From assembly GCA_944358225.1 (NCBI GenBank), contig CALVQP010000058.1, positions 1 through 6,175 on the forward strand: a DNA stretch of 6,175 nt, written 5' to 3'. The position numbers were made by a program, and so were the translations under genes. Each line of letters starts with the position of its first letter. Positions within the stretch are counted from its first letter, which is position 1. Shown piece after piece: positions 1 to 6,162 of the stretch. The DNA comes from an uncultured Bacilli bacterium. GTDB lineage: Bacteria; Bacillota_I; Bacilli_A; RF39; UBA660. The notes below the pieces were generated by a model. The model saw only the letters and a program-made list of their open reading frames with translations. It made no database searches and had not been told where the DNA came from.

Positions 1-513
1 AAAAAGCGAAATTAAATTAGCTATAATAATTTTACAAATCATATAAGCATCATCAACGCTATACTTTTTAAAGTGATAAGTTGGTTCCGGAACATATGAA
101 CCATAGCCATAATGTGATGATGCTATACATCTAGCTTGGTAAATATAAGGTGTTAAATAAGCTTCTCTTTGACCATTACAAAAGTAATTAGTTGGACAAA
201 CGACTAAGTCTGGATTTATTTGATATAATTTTAAAAGATTTTCATATTCTGTTTTAACCGTTTTTAATTTAACTTGCGGCTGTCCAACTAAAAGAGTTCT
301 TTTATAGCCTTGATCATCAATTACATATACTAATTGAGTATCTCCATAGTTAATAAATTTCACCTTAGCACTTTTAGAAAATAAATCAGGATGATCATTT
401 ATTACCCAGTTTAAAAAGCTTTGGGTCTTTAAAAATTCCTGATCTTTATTTTGTCCTTTTTGTAAAATATGATATACATAACCATCATCAAAAATGCCTA
501 AATTATTCATCAT
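1..513 (-). CDS. Unrecognised protein, N-terminal 171 residues (possible kinase-like fold), runs off left edge
   Basis: An uninterrupted minus-strand frame runs from ATG at 513 through base 1 with no stop, so the gene is cut by the window edge and only its first 171 residues are visible. A second ATG follows at once (510). GAAAAGG at 527-521 lies 7 nt before the first ATG, and the start is 17 nt after the trmK stop, so it is probably the last visible gene of the dnaG-rpoD-trmK transcript. I do not recognise the family. The layout loosely recalls the N-lobe of a protein-kinase or aminoglycoside-phosphotransferase fold: strand-turn-strand around residues 51-76 (FINYGDTQLVYV), a helix with Glu at 86-98 (VKTEYENLLKLYQ), then a strand and hinge-like stretch at 102-128 (LVVCP...YLTPYIYQARC). 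The lysine expected in strand 3 is not obvious and the catalytic loop would be off the window, so the fold is a weak guess. There is no signal peptide or membrane segment in this part. Confidence 0.8.
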   Translation of the reverse strand, partial: MMNNLGIFDDGYVYHILQKGQNKDQEFLKTQSFLNWVINDHPDLFSKSAKVKFINYGDTQLVYVIDDQGYKRTLLVGQPQVKLKTVKTEYENLLKLYQINPDLVVCPTNYFCNGQREAYLTPYIYQARCIASSHYGYGSYVPEPTYHFKKYSVDDAYMICKIIIANLISLF

Positions 514-530
514 CTTAATACCTTTTCTAC

Positions 531-1184
531 TTATCTCGCCAGTTTCTTCAAAAATCTAATCTTTCTTCTAATTTTGAAAATTAAAATCGTTTTATTTTTA
601 GGTACTCTTTTCCAGATTTCTTCTTGCTTTTTCAAAAGATACCTAAAATAAGGTCTATTTTCTTTATTTTTAAGAAGCAAAGGTCCATATTCTAACTCCT
701 TTTTAGAATATTTTTTCTTCCCTTTTAAAAACTCAATAATAATATAATACTTCTTATTTTCATAGACACTAAACTCTTTAGATATATAAAATCCTAAATT
801 AACGATATTTTGTCTTAAACTAAACAAATTATTATTACTTTGCACAACTAATTTCGTAATATTATCTAACTCAGCTTTATTTAAAATATTAATTATACTT
901 TGCGTTCCCATTCCACTTATAATAACCGTATCAATATCGCGAGGAACATTTTCTAAGCCATCACTTAAAACTGTCTTTATTTGCTTTTCTAAACCTTCTT
1001 TTTTTATATTCGAAATTGCATTATTTAAAGCATTTTGATTAATATCACTAGCAATTATATTTAAAACATGTACATGTTTTACTAAATAAATACTTAAATA
1101 GCCATGATCACAACCCACATCAACAACTTTATCTTGCTTATTAATACATCCAGCTAAAGTTAAAAGTCTTTTGCTAATCATCAC
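531..1184 (-). CDS. trmK: tRNA (adenine(22)-N1)-methyltransferase TrmK
   Basis: SAM-dependent enzyme of the TrmK/YqfN family (COG2384), which makes m1A at position 22 of tRNA in the cytoplasm. At 217 residues it is close to the family's usual length. A Rossmann methyltransferase domain fills about residues 1-150: motif I VVDVGCDHGYLSIYL at 20-34, acidic end of strand 2 in ASDIN (45-49), LSDGLE at 73-78, and the family signature SGMG at 90-93 within TVIISGMGTQSIINIL. VVQSNNN at 113-119 is followed by LRQNIVNLGFYISKE. The basic, helical C-terminus (about 155-217) fits the family's coiled-coil tail. Small departures are GMGT for the usual GMGG and QSN for the usual QPN. The frame opens with GTG (1184) then ATG (1181). 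AAAGGA at 1198-1193 is 8 nt from GTG and 11 nt from ATG, so either may be used. The gene overlaps the end of rpoD by 11 or 8 bp, implying translational coupling, and this neighbourhood independently supports the assignment. Confidence 0.93.
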   Translation of the reverse strand: MMISKRLLTLAGCINKQDKVVDVGCDHGYLSIYLVKHVHVLNIIASDINQNALNNAISNIKKEGLEKQIKTVLSDGLENVPRDIDTVIISGMGTQSIINILNKAELDNITKLVVQSNNNLFSLRQNIVNLGFYISKEFSVYENKKYYIIIEFLKGKKKYSKKELEYGPLLLKNKENRPYFRYLLKKQEEIWKRVPKNKTILIFKIRRKIRFLKKLAR

Positions 1185-2265
1185 TTAAGAAATCCTTTAG
1201 TTTTTTTGCCCTTGATGGATGTCTTAATTTACGCAAAGCTTTAGCTTCAATTTGTCTAATACGTTCACGTGTAACGTTGAATTTCTTACCTACTTCTTCT
1301 AAAGTATGACTCGTACCATCAATTAAACCAAAACGTAGTTCCAAAACTTCTTGTTCTCTTTCTTGCAGCGTCATTAAAACACTTTTGATTTCTTCTTTTA
1401 AAATTTCATTAGTGGCATACTCTTCCGGTGACATACTCGAAATATCTGGTAAAAAATCTCCTAAATGGGAATCATCTTCTTCCCCAATAGGTGTTTCTAA
1501 AGACACTGGATCCTGACTAATTTTAATAACTTCACGAACCTTTTCTGGCGTAATACCCATTTTTTTAGCAATTTCCTCTTCGGTTGGTTCCCTATTTAAC
1601 TCTAAAGTCATCTGTCTTTGGACTCTAACCATCTTATTAATAGTTTCTACCATGTGTACTGGTACACGAATAGTTCTTGCTTGATCTGCTAAGGCACGCG
1701 TTATAGCTTGTCTAATCCACCAAGTAGCATAAGTTGAAAATTTATATCCTTTATCATAATCGAATTTTTCTACGGCTTTCATAAGCCCCATATTCCCCTC
1801 TTGAATAAGATCTAAAAATAATAAACCTCTACCCACATAACGTTTGGCAATGGAAACAACTAAACGTAAATTAGATTCTGCTAACTTATTTTTTGCTAAC
1901 TCATCCCCTTGGGCTGATCTAATAGAAAGATCTCTTTCATCTTCAGCAGAAAGCAAACTAATTCGGCCAATTTCCTTTAAATACATTCTAACTGGATCGT
2001 TAATATTTACATCTTTAGTTATCTCACTATCATCTAAAATTTTAACTTCTTGATTAGACTTTTTGTTATCATTATCTCCCTCATTATCAGCAATAACCTC
2101 GATATTATTTTCGACTAAAGCATTATACAAATCATCCAAGGCATCTCCATCTACATCTAATCCTTTTAATGCTTTAGCTAATTGTTCAAAAGAAATATGC
2201 CCTTCTTTTTTCCCAAGTTCTATTAATTCCTTTTTTCTATCCTCAAAAGTTTTAATTTCTACCAT
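1174..2265 (-). CDS. rpoD: RNA polymerase housekeeping sigma factor RpoD/SigA (sigma-70, group 1)
   Basis: Primary sigma factor that directs RNA polymerase core to -10/-35 promoters. From the chosen ATG (2265) it has 363 residues, close to Bacillus SigA in length. In that numbering: region 1.1-like N-terminus about 1-60, an acidic linker, region 1.2 about 88-120 (DPVRMYLKEIGRISLLS), region 2 about 129-199 with FLDLIQEGNMGLMKAVEKF and the -10-recognising, strand-opening stretch FSTYATWWIRQAITRALADQ, region 3 about 208-286 ending in the acidic 3.2 finger (EEDDSHLGDFLPD), and region 4 about 296-351 with the -35-reading helix-turn-helix (TLEEVGKKFNVTRERIRQIE). There is no large non-conserved insert, as in Gram-positive SigA. 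An upstream in-frame ATG at 2277 would overlap the dnaG stop by 10 bp, but the only Shine-Dalgarno (AAAGGA, 2282-2277) abuts or includes it. The ATG at 2265 has 11-nt spacing and lies 2 nt after the dnaG stop, so I prefer it. All motifs look intact. Confidence 0.97.
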   Translation of the reverse strand: MVEIKTFEDRKKELIELGKKEGHISFEQLAKALKGLDVDGDALDDLYNALVENNIEVIADNEGDNDNKKSNQEVKILDDSEITKDVNINDPVRMYLKEIGRISLLSAEDERDLSIRSAQGDELAKNKLAESNLRLVVSIAKRYVGRGLLFLDLIQEGNMGLMKAVEKFDYDKGYKFSTYATWWIRQAITRALADQARTIRVPVHMVETINKMVRVQRQMTLELNREPTEEEIAKKMGITPEKVREVIKISQDPVSLETPIGEEDDSHLGDFLPDISSMSPEEYATNEILKEEIKSVLMTLQEREQEVLELRFGLIDGTSHTLEEVGKKFNVTRERIRQIEAKALRKLRHPSRAKKLKDFLSDD

Positions 2266-2267
2266 AC

Positions 2268-4007
2268 TTACACACATCCTTTTTTTATTTCTGCTATTTT
2301 TGTAGCTATTTCTATTTTTTTACTTTGATCCATTTCTGTTTTCAAAGCATTTTTCAATTCTTTTATAGTATTCTTCTTATTAGTTAATTTAATACTTTTC
2401 AAGTAATCTTCAAAAGTTTGCATATCCAAAAGGCTATCATTTCCATGACTAACAATATCTAAAATTACTGGATAAAAGCTTTCACTTGTTTGCGCAAATG
2501 TTAAAAAATCCGCGATATTAATTCCTTTATTAACGTTATTATAGTAAATAATTTCTTTTGCTATTTCTCGATAACTAACATTATCAAATATTAACATTTC
2601 TTCCATAAACTTATCGATATATATATGATCATTCATCATATAATATAAAATCATTTTACAACTACTATCATACTTAGTTGTTTTAATAGTATTATCATTT
2701 ATTTCTTTTTTTAAAGTAATAAGATCTTCCTTAGAAGTTATTAACTCATTTAATTTATTTTTTAAAATATCATAATCCAATTTATATTCTTCACTTAATT
2801 TTCTTAAGGTTAAATCTTTTAATATTTCATCATCTTGATTATTTAAATCCTTTAATACCTCATTTATATAATTGGCTAAATCTTGCGTTTCACTTAAATT
2901 TTTATCATGTTTTAAATATTGCAAAGTAAAATCCAAATATTTAAGGGGATTATTATAATTTTTGGAAAAAGCTTCCACTCCTTTAGTTAAAATATATTCA
3001 TCTGGATCTTTAGCCCCACTAAGCTTTATTACTTCTACCTCAAAATTTTGATTAGTTAAAACTTTACCGATATCATACATTGCTTTTTGACCAGCAATAT
3101 CATTATCTAAACACATTATAATTTTACATTTTAACCGTCTTAATAAAATTATTTGGTCTTTAGTTAAGGCTGTCCCCATAATAGCCACAACATTTTTAAA
3201 ACCGTTAATATATAGTCTAATGGCATCCATATAACCTTCGACTAAAATTACTTGCCGTTTTAACTTAGCTTCCTTTTTTGCTCGATGATAATTAAAAAGT
3301 ATTTGTCCTTTTTTAAAAATTACTGTTTCCTTAGTATTTAGATATTTAGGACCATCTTCATCATGATACTTGCGACCACTAAAGGCAATCACTTTCCCGC
3401 TTGCATCACAAAGAGGAAAAATTATCCGATTATAAAAGATATCGTTTTGATTTTCATTAATTAACCCTAAGTTTAATATATCTTTTAAATCATAATCTTT
3501 ACTTTTTAATACTTGATATAAAATATTTTTTTCTTTTAAAGCTAAACCAATTTCAAATTCTTCAATATCCTCTTTGCTTAAACCTCTATCTAATAAATAA
3601 TTTACTGCCTGCGTGCCTTGCTCTGTTTTTAAGTTATTTTTAAATAACTTTAAAGAAGTATCCATAATTTCATATAAATGGCTATTTTTTTCTGGTTTCG
3701 AACTAATAATCGTTTGCGATAATGAAAACCCAATATTATTAGCTAGTAAATTAACTGCTTCCACAAAAGTTATATTTTCATAGTTTTGCACAAACGTAAA
3801 CACATTACCAGCAGCTCCACACGAAAAACATTTATAAATTTGCTTATCTTCCGAAACGCTCATACTCGGCGCATGGTCTTCATGAAAAGGACATACTCCA
3901 AAATAATTTTTACCTTTTTGTTCTAGGGGAATATAGCCTCTGATAACTTCAACAATGTTAAGTTGTCTTCTTAATGCACTGATTTCTTCTTGATCAAATA
4001 ACGCCAT
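2268..4007 (-). CDS. dnaG: DNA primase DnaG
   Basis: Synthesises RNA primers for lagging-strand replication, working with the replicative helicase. It has 579 residues, near the roughly 600 of Bacillus primase. The N-terminal zinc-binding domain (about 1-100) shows the ligand pattern C39, H42, C60, C63 in CPFHEDHAPS and YKCFSCGAAGN. The polymerase core includes RIIFPL at 194-199, FSGRKY at 209-214 and PKYLN at 220-224. The TOPRIM fold follows, with VEGYMDAI at 256-263 (Glu257, Asp261) and CLDNDIAGQKA at 299-309 (the metal-binding Asp301 and Asp303). DPDEY at 334-338 is also typical. The C-terminal 140 residues are helical and poorly conserved, as expected for the helicase-interaction domain. 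The start is secure: GGAGGGGTGA at 4020-4011 precedes ATG by 3 nt (8 nt counted from GGAGG). The gene heads the dnaG-rpoD-trmK cluster and its TAA stop lies 2 nt before the preferred rpoD ATG. Confidence 0.97.
   Translation of the reverse strand: MALFDQEEISALRRQLNIVEVIRGYIPLEQKGKNYFGVCPFHEDHAPSMSVSEDKQIYKCFSCGAAGNVFTFVQNYENITFVEAVNLLANNIGFSLSQTIISSKPEKNSHLYEIMDTSLKLFKNNLKTEQGTQAVNYLLDRGLSKEDIEEFEIGLALKEKNILYQVLKSKDYDLKDILNLGLINENQNDIFYNRIIFPLCDASGKVIAFSGRKYHDEDGPKYLNTKETVIFKKGQILFNYHRAKKEAKLKRQVILVEGYMDAIRLYINGFKNVVAIMGTALTKDQIILLRRLKCKIIMCLDNDIAGQKAMYDIGKVLTNQNFEVEVIKLSGAKDPDEYILTKGVEAFSKNYNNPLKYLDFTLQYLKHDKNLSETQDLANYINEVLKDLNNQDDEILKDLTLRKLSEEYKLDYDILKNKLNELITSKEDLITLKKEINDNTIKTTKYDSSCKMILYYMMNDHIYIDKFMEEMLIFDNVSYREIAKEIIYYNNVNKGINIADFLTFAQTSESFYPVILDIVSHGNDSLLDMQTFEDYLKSIKLTNKKNTIKELKNALKTEMDQSKKIEIATKIAEIKKGCV
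2277..2286 (-). promoter_or_regulatory. Ribosome binding site that decides the rpoD start
   Basis: A run of A followed by GGA lies inside the last codons of dnaG. It abuts the ATG at 2277, leaving no spacer, but sits 11 nt before the ATG at 2265. This favours the shorter RpoD (starting MVEIKTFED). The site being inside dnaG couples rpoD translation to primase. Confidence 0.6.
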
Positions 4008-4010
4008 AAA

Positions 4011-4020
4011 TCACCCCTCC
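4011..4020 (-). promoter_or_regulatory. Very strong Shine-Dalgarno of dnaG
   Basis: GGAGGGGTGA closely matches the anti-Shine-Dalgarno complement GGAGGTGA, apart from extra G residues, and is stronger than any other ribosome binding site in the window. The other genes use A-rich AAAGG-type sites or GGAG. Confidence 0.8.
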
Positions 4021-4030
4021 ATTATTAATA

Positions 4031-4044
4031 TATTCGCGCTAATA
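4031..4044 (-). repeat. GCGC-centred inverted repeat in the dnaG leader
   Basis: On the plus strand the sequence is TATTCGCGCTAATA. It equals its own reverse complement at 12 of 14 positions (mismatch at one symmetric pair). It ends 10 nt before the dnaG Shine-Dalgarno and is conspicuously GC-rich for this AT-rich spacer. It could be an operator or a small leader hairpin; no known protein site is recognised. Confidence 0.4.
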
Positions 4045-4051
4045 GGCTAAA

Positions 4052-4080
4052 ATCCTTTTTTTAATTAAAAAAAATGTCAA
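4052..4080 (-). promoter_or_regulatory. Weak candidate promoter for dnaG-rpoD-trmK
   Basis: A perfect -35 hexamer TTGACA sits at 4080-4075, just after the rnfD-like stop. With a 17-nt spacer the -10 would be AAGGAT (4057-4052), which matches TATAAT at only three of six positions. Other TATAAT-like words in the leader (TATTAG at 4044-4039, TATATT at 4032-4027) have no -35 at a proper distance. The cluster may instead be read from the upstream rnfCD promoter. Confidence 0.3.
4056..4073. repeat. AT-only 18-bp perfect palindrome
   Basis: Seven T, AATT, seven A: a perfect palindrome without G or C in the spacer between the rnfD-like gene and dnaG. It overlaps the spacer of the candidate dnaG promoter. 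With no GC stem it is not a convincing intrinsic terminator; its A/T tracts could bend DNA or act as an UP-like element. Confidence 0.45.
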
Positions 4081-4093
4081 AATCATTAATATT

Positions 4094-4882
4094 CTAACAC
4101 TTTTTTGCATAAAATGGTAAAATAACCTTCTTTTTAGCATTAAAAATTATACTTATTAGTAAAGCAGCCAATACTCCACCAATTGCAATATTAAAACAGA
4201 CATTAAATAAAAAAGCTAACACCGCATAAGAACATGCATACCTAAAAATATCAGTTTTATTTATAGGAGAAGATTTAACATCAGTTAATATAAATATAAT
4301 CGTAATTAAATTTAATCCATTTAAAGCTCTATTTAAAATTAATGATACATCATTAATCATAATTCCATATATTAAACTTAAAAAAACAAAAAACATATAA
4401 GAATATAAAGCAATATTTTCTTTATACGCGATATTCGTTCTTAAAATTACATAACTAGTAAATAAAATAATAAGTGGCACAAGTTCATTTAAATAAACAA
4501 TATTTAAAAGTTTAGCTAAAACTAAATTGACTAACATTAAAAGACTCATAATATTAATACGTAATTTACATAATACACAAACTATTAAAACAACTAGTTG
4601 AATTAAAACACTAAAAAGGCTTACACTATCTAAAACAATATTAGATACTAACAAATATATTGGATAAAAAGAATTTTGATAAGCTACTTGTTTCTTTGTT
4701 ATTTTATTATCCAGTTTTTGAATTAAATATCCAAAAGCAAAACTATATAAAACAACAAATAATAACTTTAAAAAACCTTGTTTACTAACACTTGCACTTA
4801 AAATCATTACTGGCAAAAATGCTAAATAAAGTGTCATAATATAACTTTTAATACTGGTTTTACTTTTAATGAATGTACTCAT
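4094..4882 (-). CDS. Divergent RnfD-like integral membrane protein
   Basis: A hydrophobic protein of 262 residues with roughly eight or nine predicted membrane segments (about 14-32, 37-56, 72-105, 112-148, 158-176, 190-200, 214-248). The N-terminus follows the RnfD/NqrB pattern: FIKSKTSIKSYIMTLYLAFLP, then a second helix ending in GYLIQKLDNK. Near the C-terminus, ILTDVKSSPINKTDIFRYA (198-216) aligns with the family's MTDPVTSP-type motif, followed by a paired helix. RnfD is a membrane core subunit of the ion-pumping Rnf ferredoxin:NAD oxidoreductase. However, the protein is shorter than usual (about 300-350), the SGAT-type motif that carries covalent FMN is not visible, nor is FNPA, and the TDP motif is altered, so FMN-dependent function is doubtful. 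Its ATG overlaps the rnfC-like TGA stop by 4 bp (ATGA), with GGAGAGG at 4893-4887, so the two are made together. The assignment rests on motif outline plus neighbour. Confidence 0.72.
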   Translation of the reverse strand: MSTFIKSKTSIKSYIMTLYLAFLPVMILSASVSKQGFLKLLFVVLYSFAFGYLIQKLDNKITKKQVAYQNSFYPIYLLVSNIVLDSVSLFSVLIQLVVLIVCVLCKLRINIMSLLMLVNLVLAKLLNIVYLNELVPLIILFTSYVILRTNIAYKENIALYSYMFFVFLSLIYGIMINDVSLILNRALNGLNLITIIFILTDVKSSPINKTDIFRYACSYAVLAFLFNVCFNIAIGGVLAALLISIIFNAKKKVILPFYAKKC

Positions 4883-6021
4883 TTTTCCTCTCCTATTAAA
4901 TTAATCTTGGCCGGACAAACATAATTACATAACTGACAATTTTGGCAAATTTCTCTATTATACATTTTATATTTAGGATCAAAATTATAAGGACACACCT
5001 TACTACAAGCTCCACAATTAATACAATTATCTTCCTTTTTTCTTTTTATCTTTAATAGCGTAATACTTTCAATATCCTCATCAATTATCATATTTGTAGG
5101 ATCTACTTTTTGACCTTTAATGACACCATTTACGATAACATCAGCAATTTTTACGTCTTTAAAACATTTATTAATTACTTCAATCATCTTAGTATTTAAT
5201 TTAACATTTACCAATTTTATCTTTTTTTCTTCTAAAGAAGTAACACTAATTATTTTTTTTGTTGTTATCTTCTTCTTTTTTAAAATATTGTATAAAACTA
5301 AGACATTATTTAAATCTAAAATAAAAGCTTGAGGATATTTTGTTTTTAAAAACATTTCTTGTTCTAAACCATAATAATCTGGCCAAATTTTCAAATTAAG
5401 TTCCGGATACATTCCTATTTTTGATAAAACTTTTTTATTAATTAATTCATAACGTTTTTTAACAATAATCACTACTTTAGGTATTTTAAAAATAATTTTT
5501 AAAGCATTTAAACATTCTAAAAGTTCATTTAAATAAACATCTAAAACTTTTTCATAATTATAAGTATACGGATCATCAGCAAAAGCCTTTATTATTAATA
5601 GTTTTTTTTCACTTAAATCATTTAAGTTTAAAAGCGTACTTGCACCTGTTAAGTCTCTTATTTTATATTTTTCTAATATTTCTAAAACTTCCAAAGAAGT
5701 ATATTGCGTTATTTTTTTTAAAGTAGTTTGTGTATTTAATACTCTTTCTTGTAAGTCATTATCTATAGCTACAGCCGGCTGATTTTTTCTTTTTAATATA
5801 TCAATTGGCATAAATCCACAGACTTTTCCCGAAACCGGGCTCATAGTGAAATTATCTGTTCGTTCAAATAAAATTTGCCCTTTTTTAACTTTATCAGCAA
5901 ATTTAATCTTTAATTGATCAGTTTCAAAAAACGGAATATAGACGATATTGGGCATAATAAAATTGATTAGTTTAAAATTTAAAGTTACATCTTTTTCTTT
6001 TTCTACCCTAATCCACTTCAT
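4879..6021 (-). CDS. Divergent RnfC-like protein with two 4Fe-4S clusters
   Basis: A 380-residue protein from the ATG at 6021 (family usually about 430 or more). In that numbering: an N-terminal lipoyl/barrel-like domain about 25-87 with FADKVKKGQILFERT and SPVSGKV as in RnfC; a middle part where RnfC binds NADH and FMN; an SLBB-like stretch about 255-325; and a C-terminal double ferredoxin domain with C333, C336, C339, C343 (CINCGACSKVCP) and C359, C362, C365, C369 (CQNCQLCNYVCP). The end, LCNYVCPAKINLI, is very RnfC-like. The glycine-rich GGAGFPT-type loop is replaced by LTGASTLL (124-131), and the NGAECEPY motif by KAFADDPY (145-152), so NADH/FMN binding is probably lost or altered. The protein is soluble and should sit on the inner face of the membrane with the coupled RnfD-like partner. 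An upstream GTG at 6030 is in frame, but the promoter would start the message about 7 nt before it, whereas AAAAGGTGA lies at proper distance from ATG 6021. Confidence 0.82.
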   Translation of the reverse strand: MKWIRVEKEKDVTLNFKLINFIMPNIVYIPFFETDQLKIKFADKVKKGQILFERTDNFTMSPVSGKVCGFMPIDILKRKNQPAVAIDNDLQERVLNTQTTLKKITQYTSLEVLEILEKYKIRDLTGASTLLNLNDLSEKKLLIIKAFADDPYTYNYEKVLDVYLNELLECLNALKIIFKIPKVVIIVKKRYELINKKVLSKIGMYPELNLKIWPDYYGLEQEMFLKTKYPQAFILDLNNVLVLYNILKKKKITTKKIISVTSLEEKKIKLVNVKLNTKMIEVINKCFKDVKIADVIVNGVIKGQKVDPTNMIIDEDIESITLLKIKRKKEDNCINCGACSKVCPYNFDPKYKMYNREICQNCQLCNYVCPAKINLIGEEK

Positions 6022-6026
6022 AAACT

Positions 6027-6034
6027 TCACCTTT
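6027..6034 (-). promoter_or_regulatory. Ribosome binding site that decides the rnfC-like start
   Basis: AAAGG followed by TGA lies about 8 nt before ATG 6021. The other possible start, GTG 6030, overlaps this site. A GAGG at 6042-6039 would be its Shine-Dalgarno, but that falls before the predicted transcription start (about 6037), so ATG 6021 is preferred. Confidence 0.6.
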
Positions 6035-6043
6035 TATACCTCA

Positions 6044-6072
6044 ATTATAAGGCTTTGCCTATAAATAATCAA
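6044..6072 (-). promoter_or_regulatory. Sigma-A-type promoter of the rnfCD-like pair
   Basis: A -35 TTGATT (6072-6067, four of six consensus) and a perfect -10 TATAAT (6049-6044) are separated by exactly 17 nt. Predicted start is near 6037, giving a leader of about 16 nt before ATG 6021. This is the best promoter in the window for the leftward genes and could also feed dnaG-rpoD-trmK, since no terminator is seen after the rnfD-like gene. Confidence 0.75.
6050..6060 (-). repeat. Inverted repeat between -35 and -10 of the rnfCD promoter
   Basis: AGGC-AAA-GCCT on the minus strand. The symmetry extends imperfectly into flanking TTATA/TATAA sequence, with one bulged base. It fills the promoter spacer, where a repressor or MerR-type activator would act, but the arms are only 4 bp when perfect, so it may be chance. 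Confidence 0.35.
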
Positions 6073-6109
6073 TTGCTTTTTAGATACTTAAAAAAATGTT
6101 ATGTTTAAT

Positions 6110-6148
6110 TTGTGATAATGTCTTAAGTGTTAACTTGCGAAAATGTCT
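6110..6148 (+). repeat. Two direct repeats TTGYGAWAATGTCT, 25-bp period
   Basis: TTGTGATAATGTCT at 6110-6123 and TTGCGAAAATGTCT at 6135-6148 agree at 12 of 14 positions with a period of 25 bp. A weaker third relative, ACTTAAAAAAATGTT, starts at 6086. Helically phased repeats beside a promoter suggest protein-binding sites, either transposase sites at the end of an insertion sequence or regulator sites for a divergent gene. Confidence 0.6.
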
Positions 6149-6162
6149 CGATGTTATATAAT
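6135..6162 (+). promoter_or_regulatory. Divergent plus-strand promoter leading out of the window
   Basis: A -35 TTGCGA (6135-6140) and a perfect -10 TATAAT (6157-6162) are 16 nt apart. The -35 lies inside the second direct repeat, so whatever binds the repeat could control it. GAGGT at 6171-6175 looks like the Shine-Dalgarno of a rightward gene starting just outside the window. Confidence 0.55.

Noticed and set aside
1844..2053. Plus-strand open frame of 69 codons
   Set aside because: It lies fully antisense to the highly conserved sigma-factor regions of rpoD; no Shine-Dalgarno or recognisable motif; low-complexity Ser/Leu composition typical of an antisense shadow.
2063..2305. Plus-strand open frame of 80 codons
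   Set aside because: Antisense to the rpoD start and dnaG end, rich in Ser/Phe/Leu from reading A-rich coding DNA backwards; no independent coding evidence.
4056..4073. AT palindrome as an intrinsic terminator between the rnfD-like gene and dnaG
   Set aside because: The stem has no G or C pairs and essentially no loop, so it would not form a stable terminator hairpin. Read-through to dnaG therefore remains possible.
5120..5332. Plus-strand open frame of 70 codons resembling a hydrophobic peptide
   Set aside because: Antisense to the rnfC-like gene; the hydrophobic Ile/Phe runs come from Lys-rich codons read backwards.
4879..6021. The iron-sulfur protein as NuoF, NqrA or a stand-alone ferredoxin
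   Set aside because: The order barrel, middle domain, SLBB-like part and C-terminal double 4Fe-4S, the ending LCNYVCPAKINL, and the coupled RnfD-like membrane gene all fit RnfC better. NqrA lacks these clusters and NuoF has a different cluster domain.
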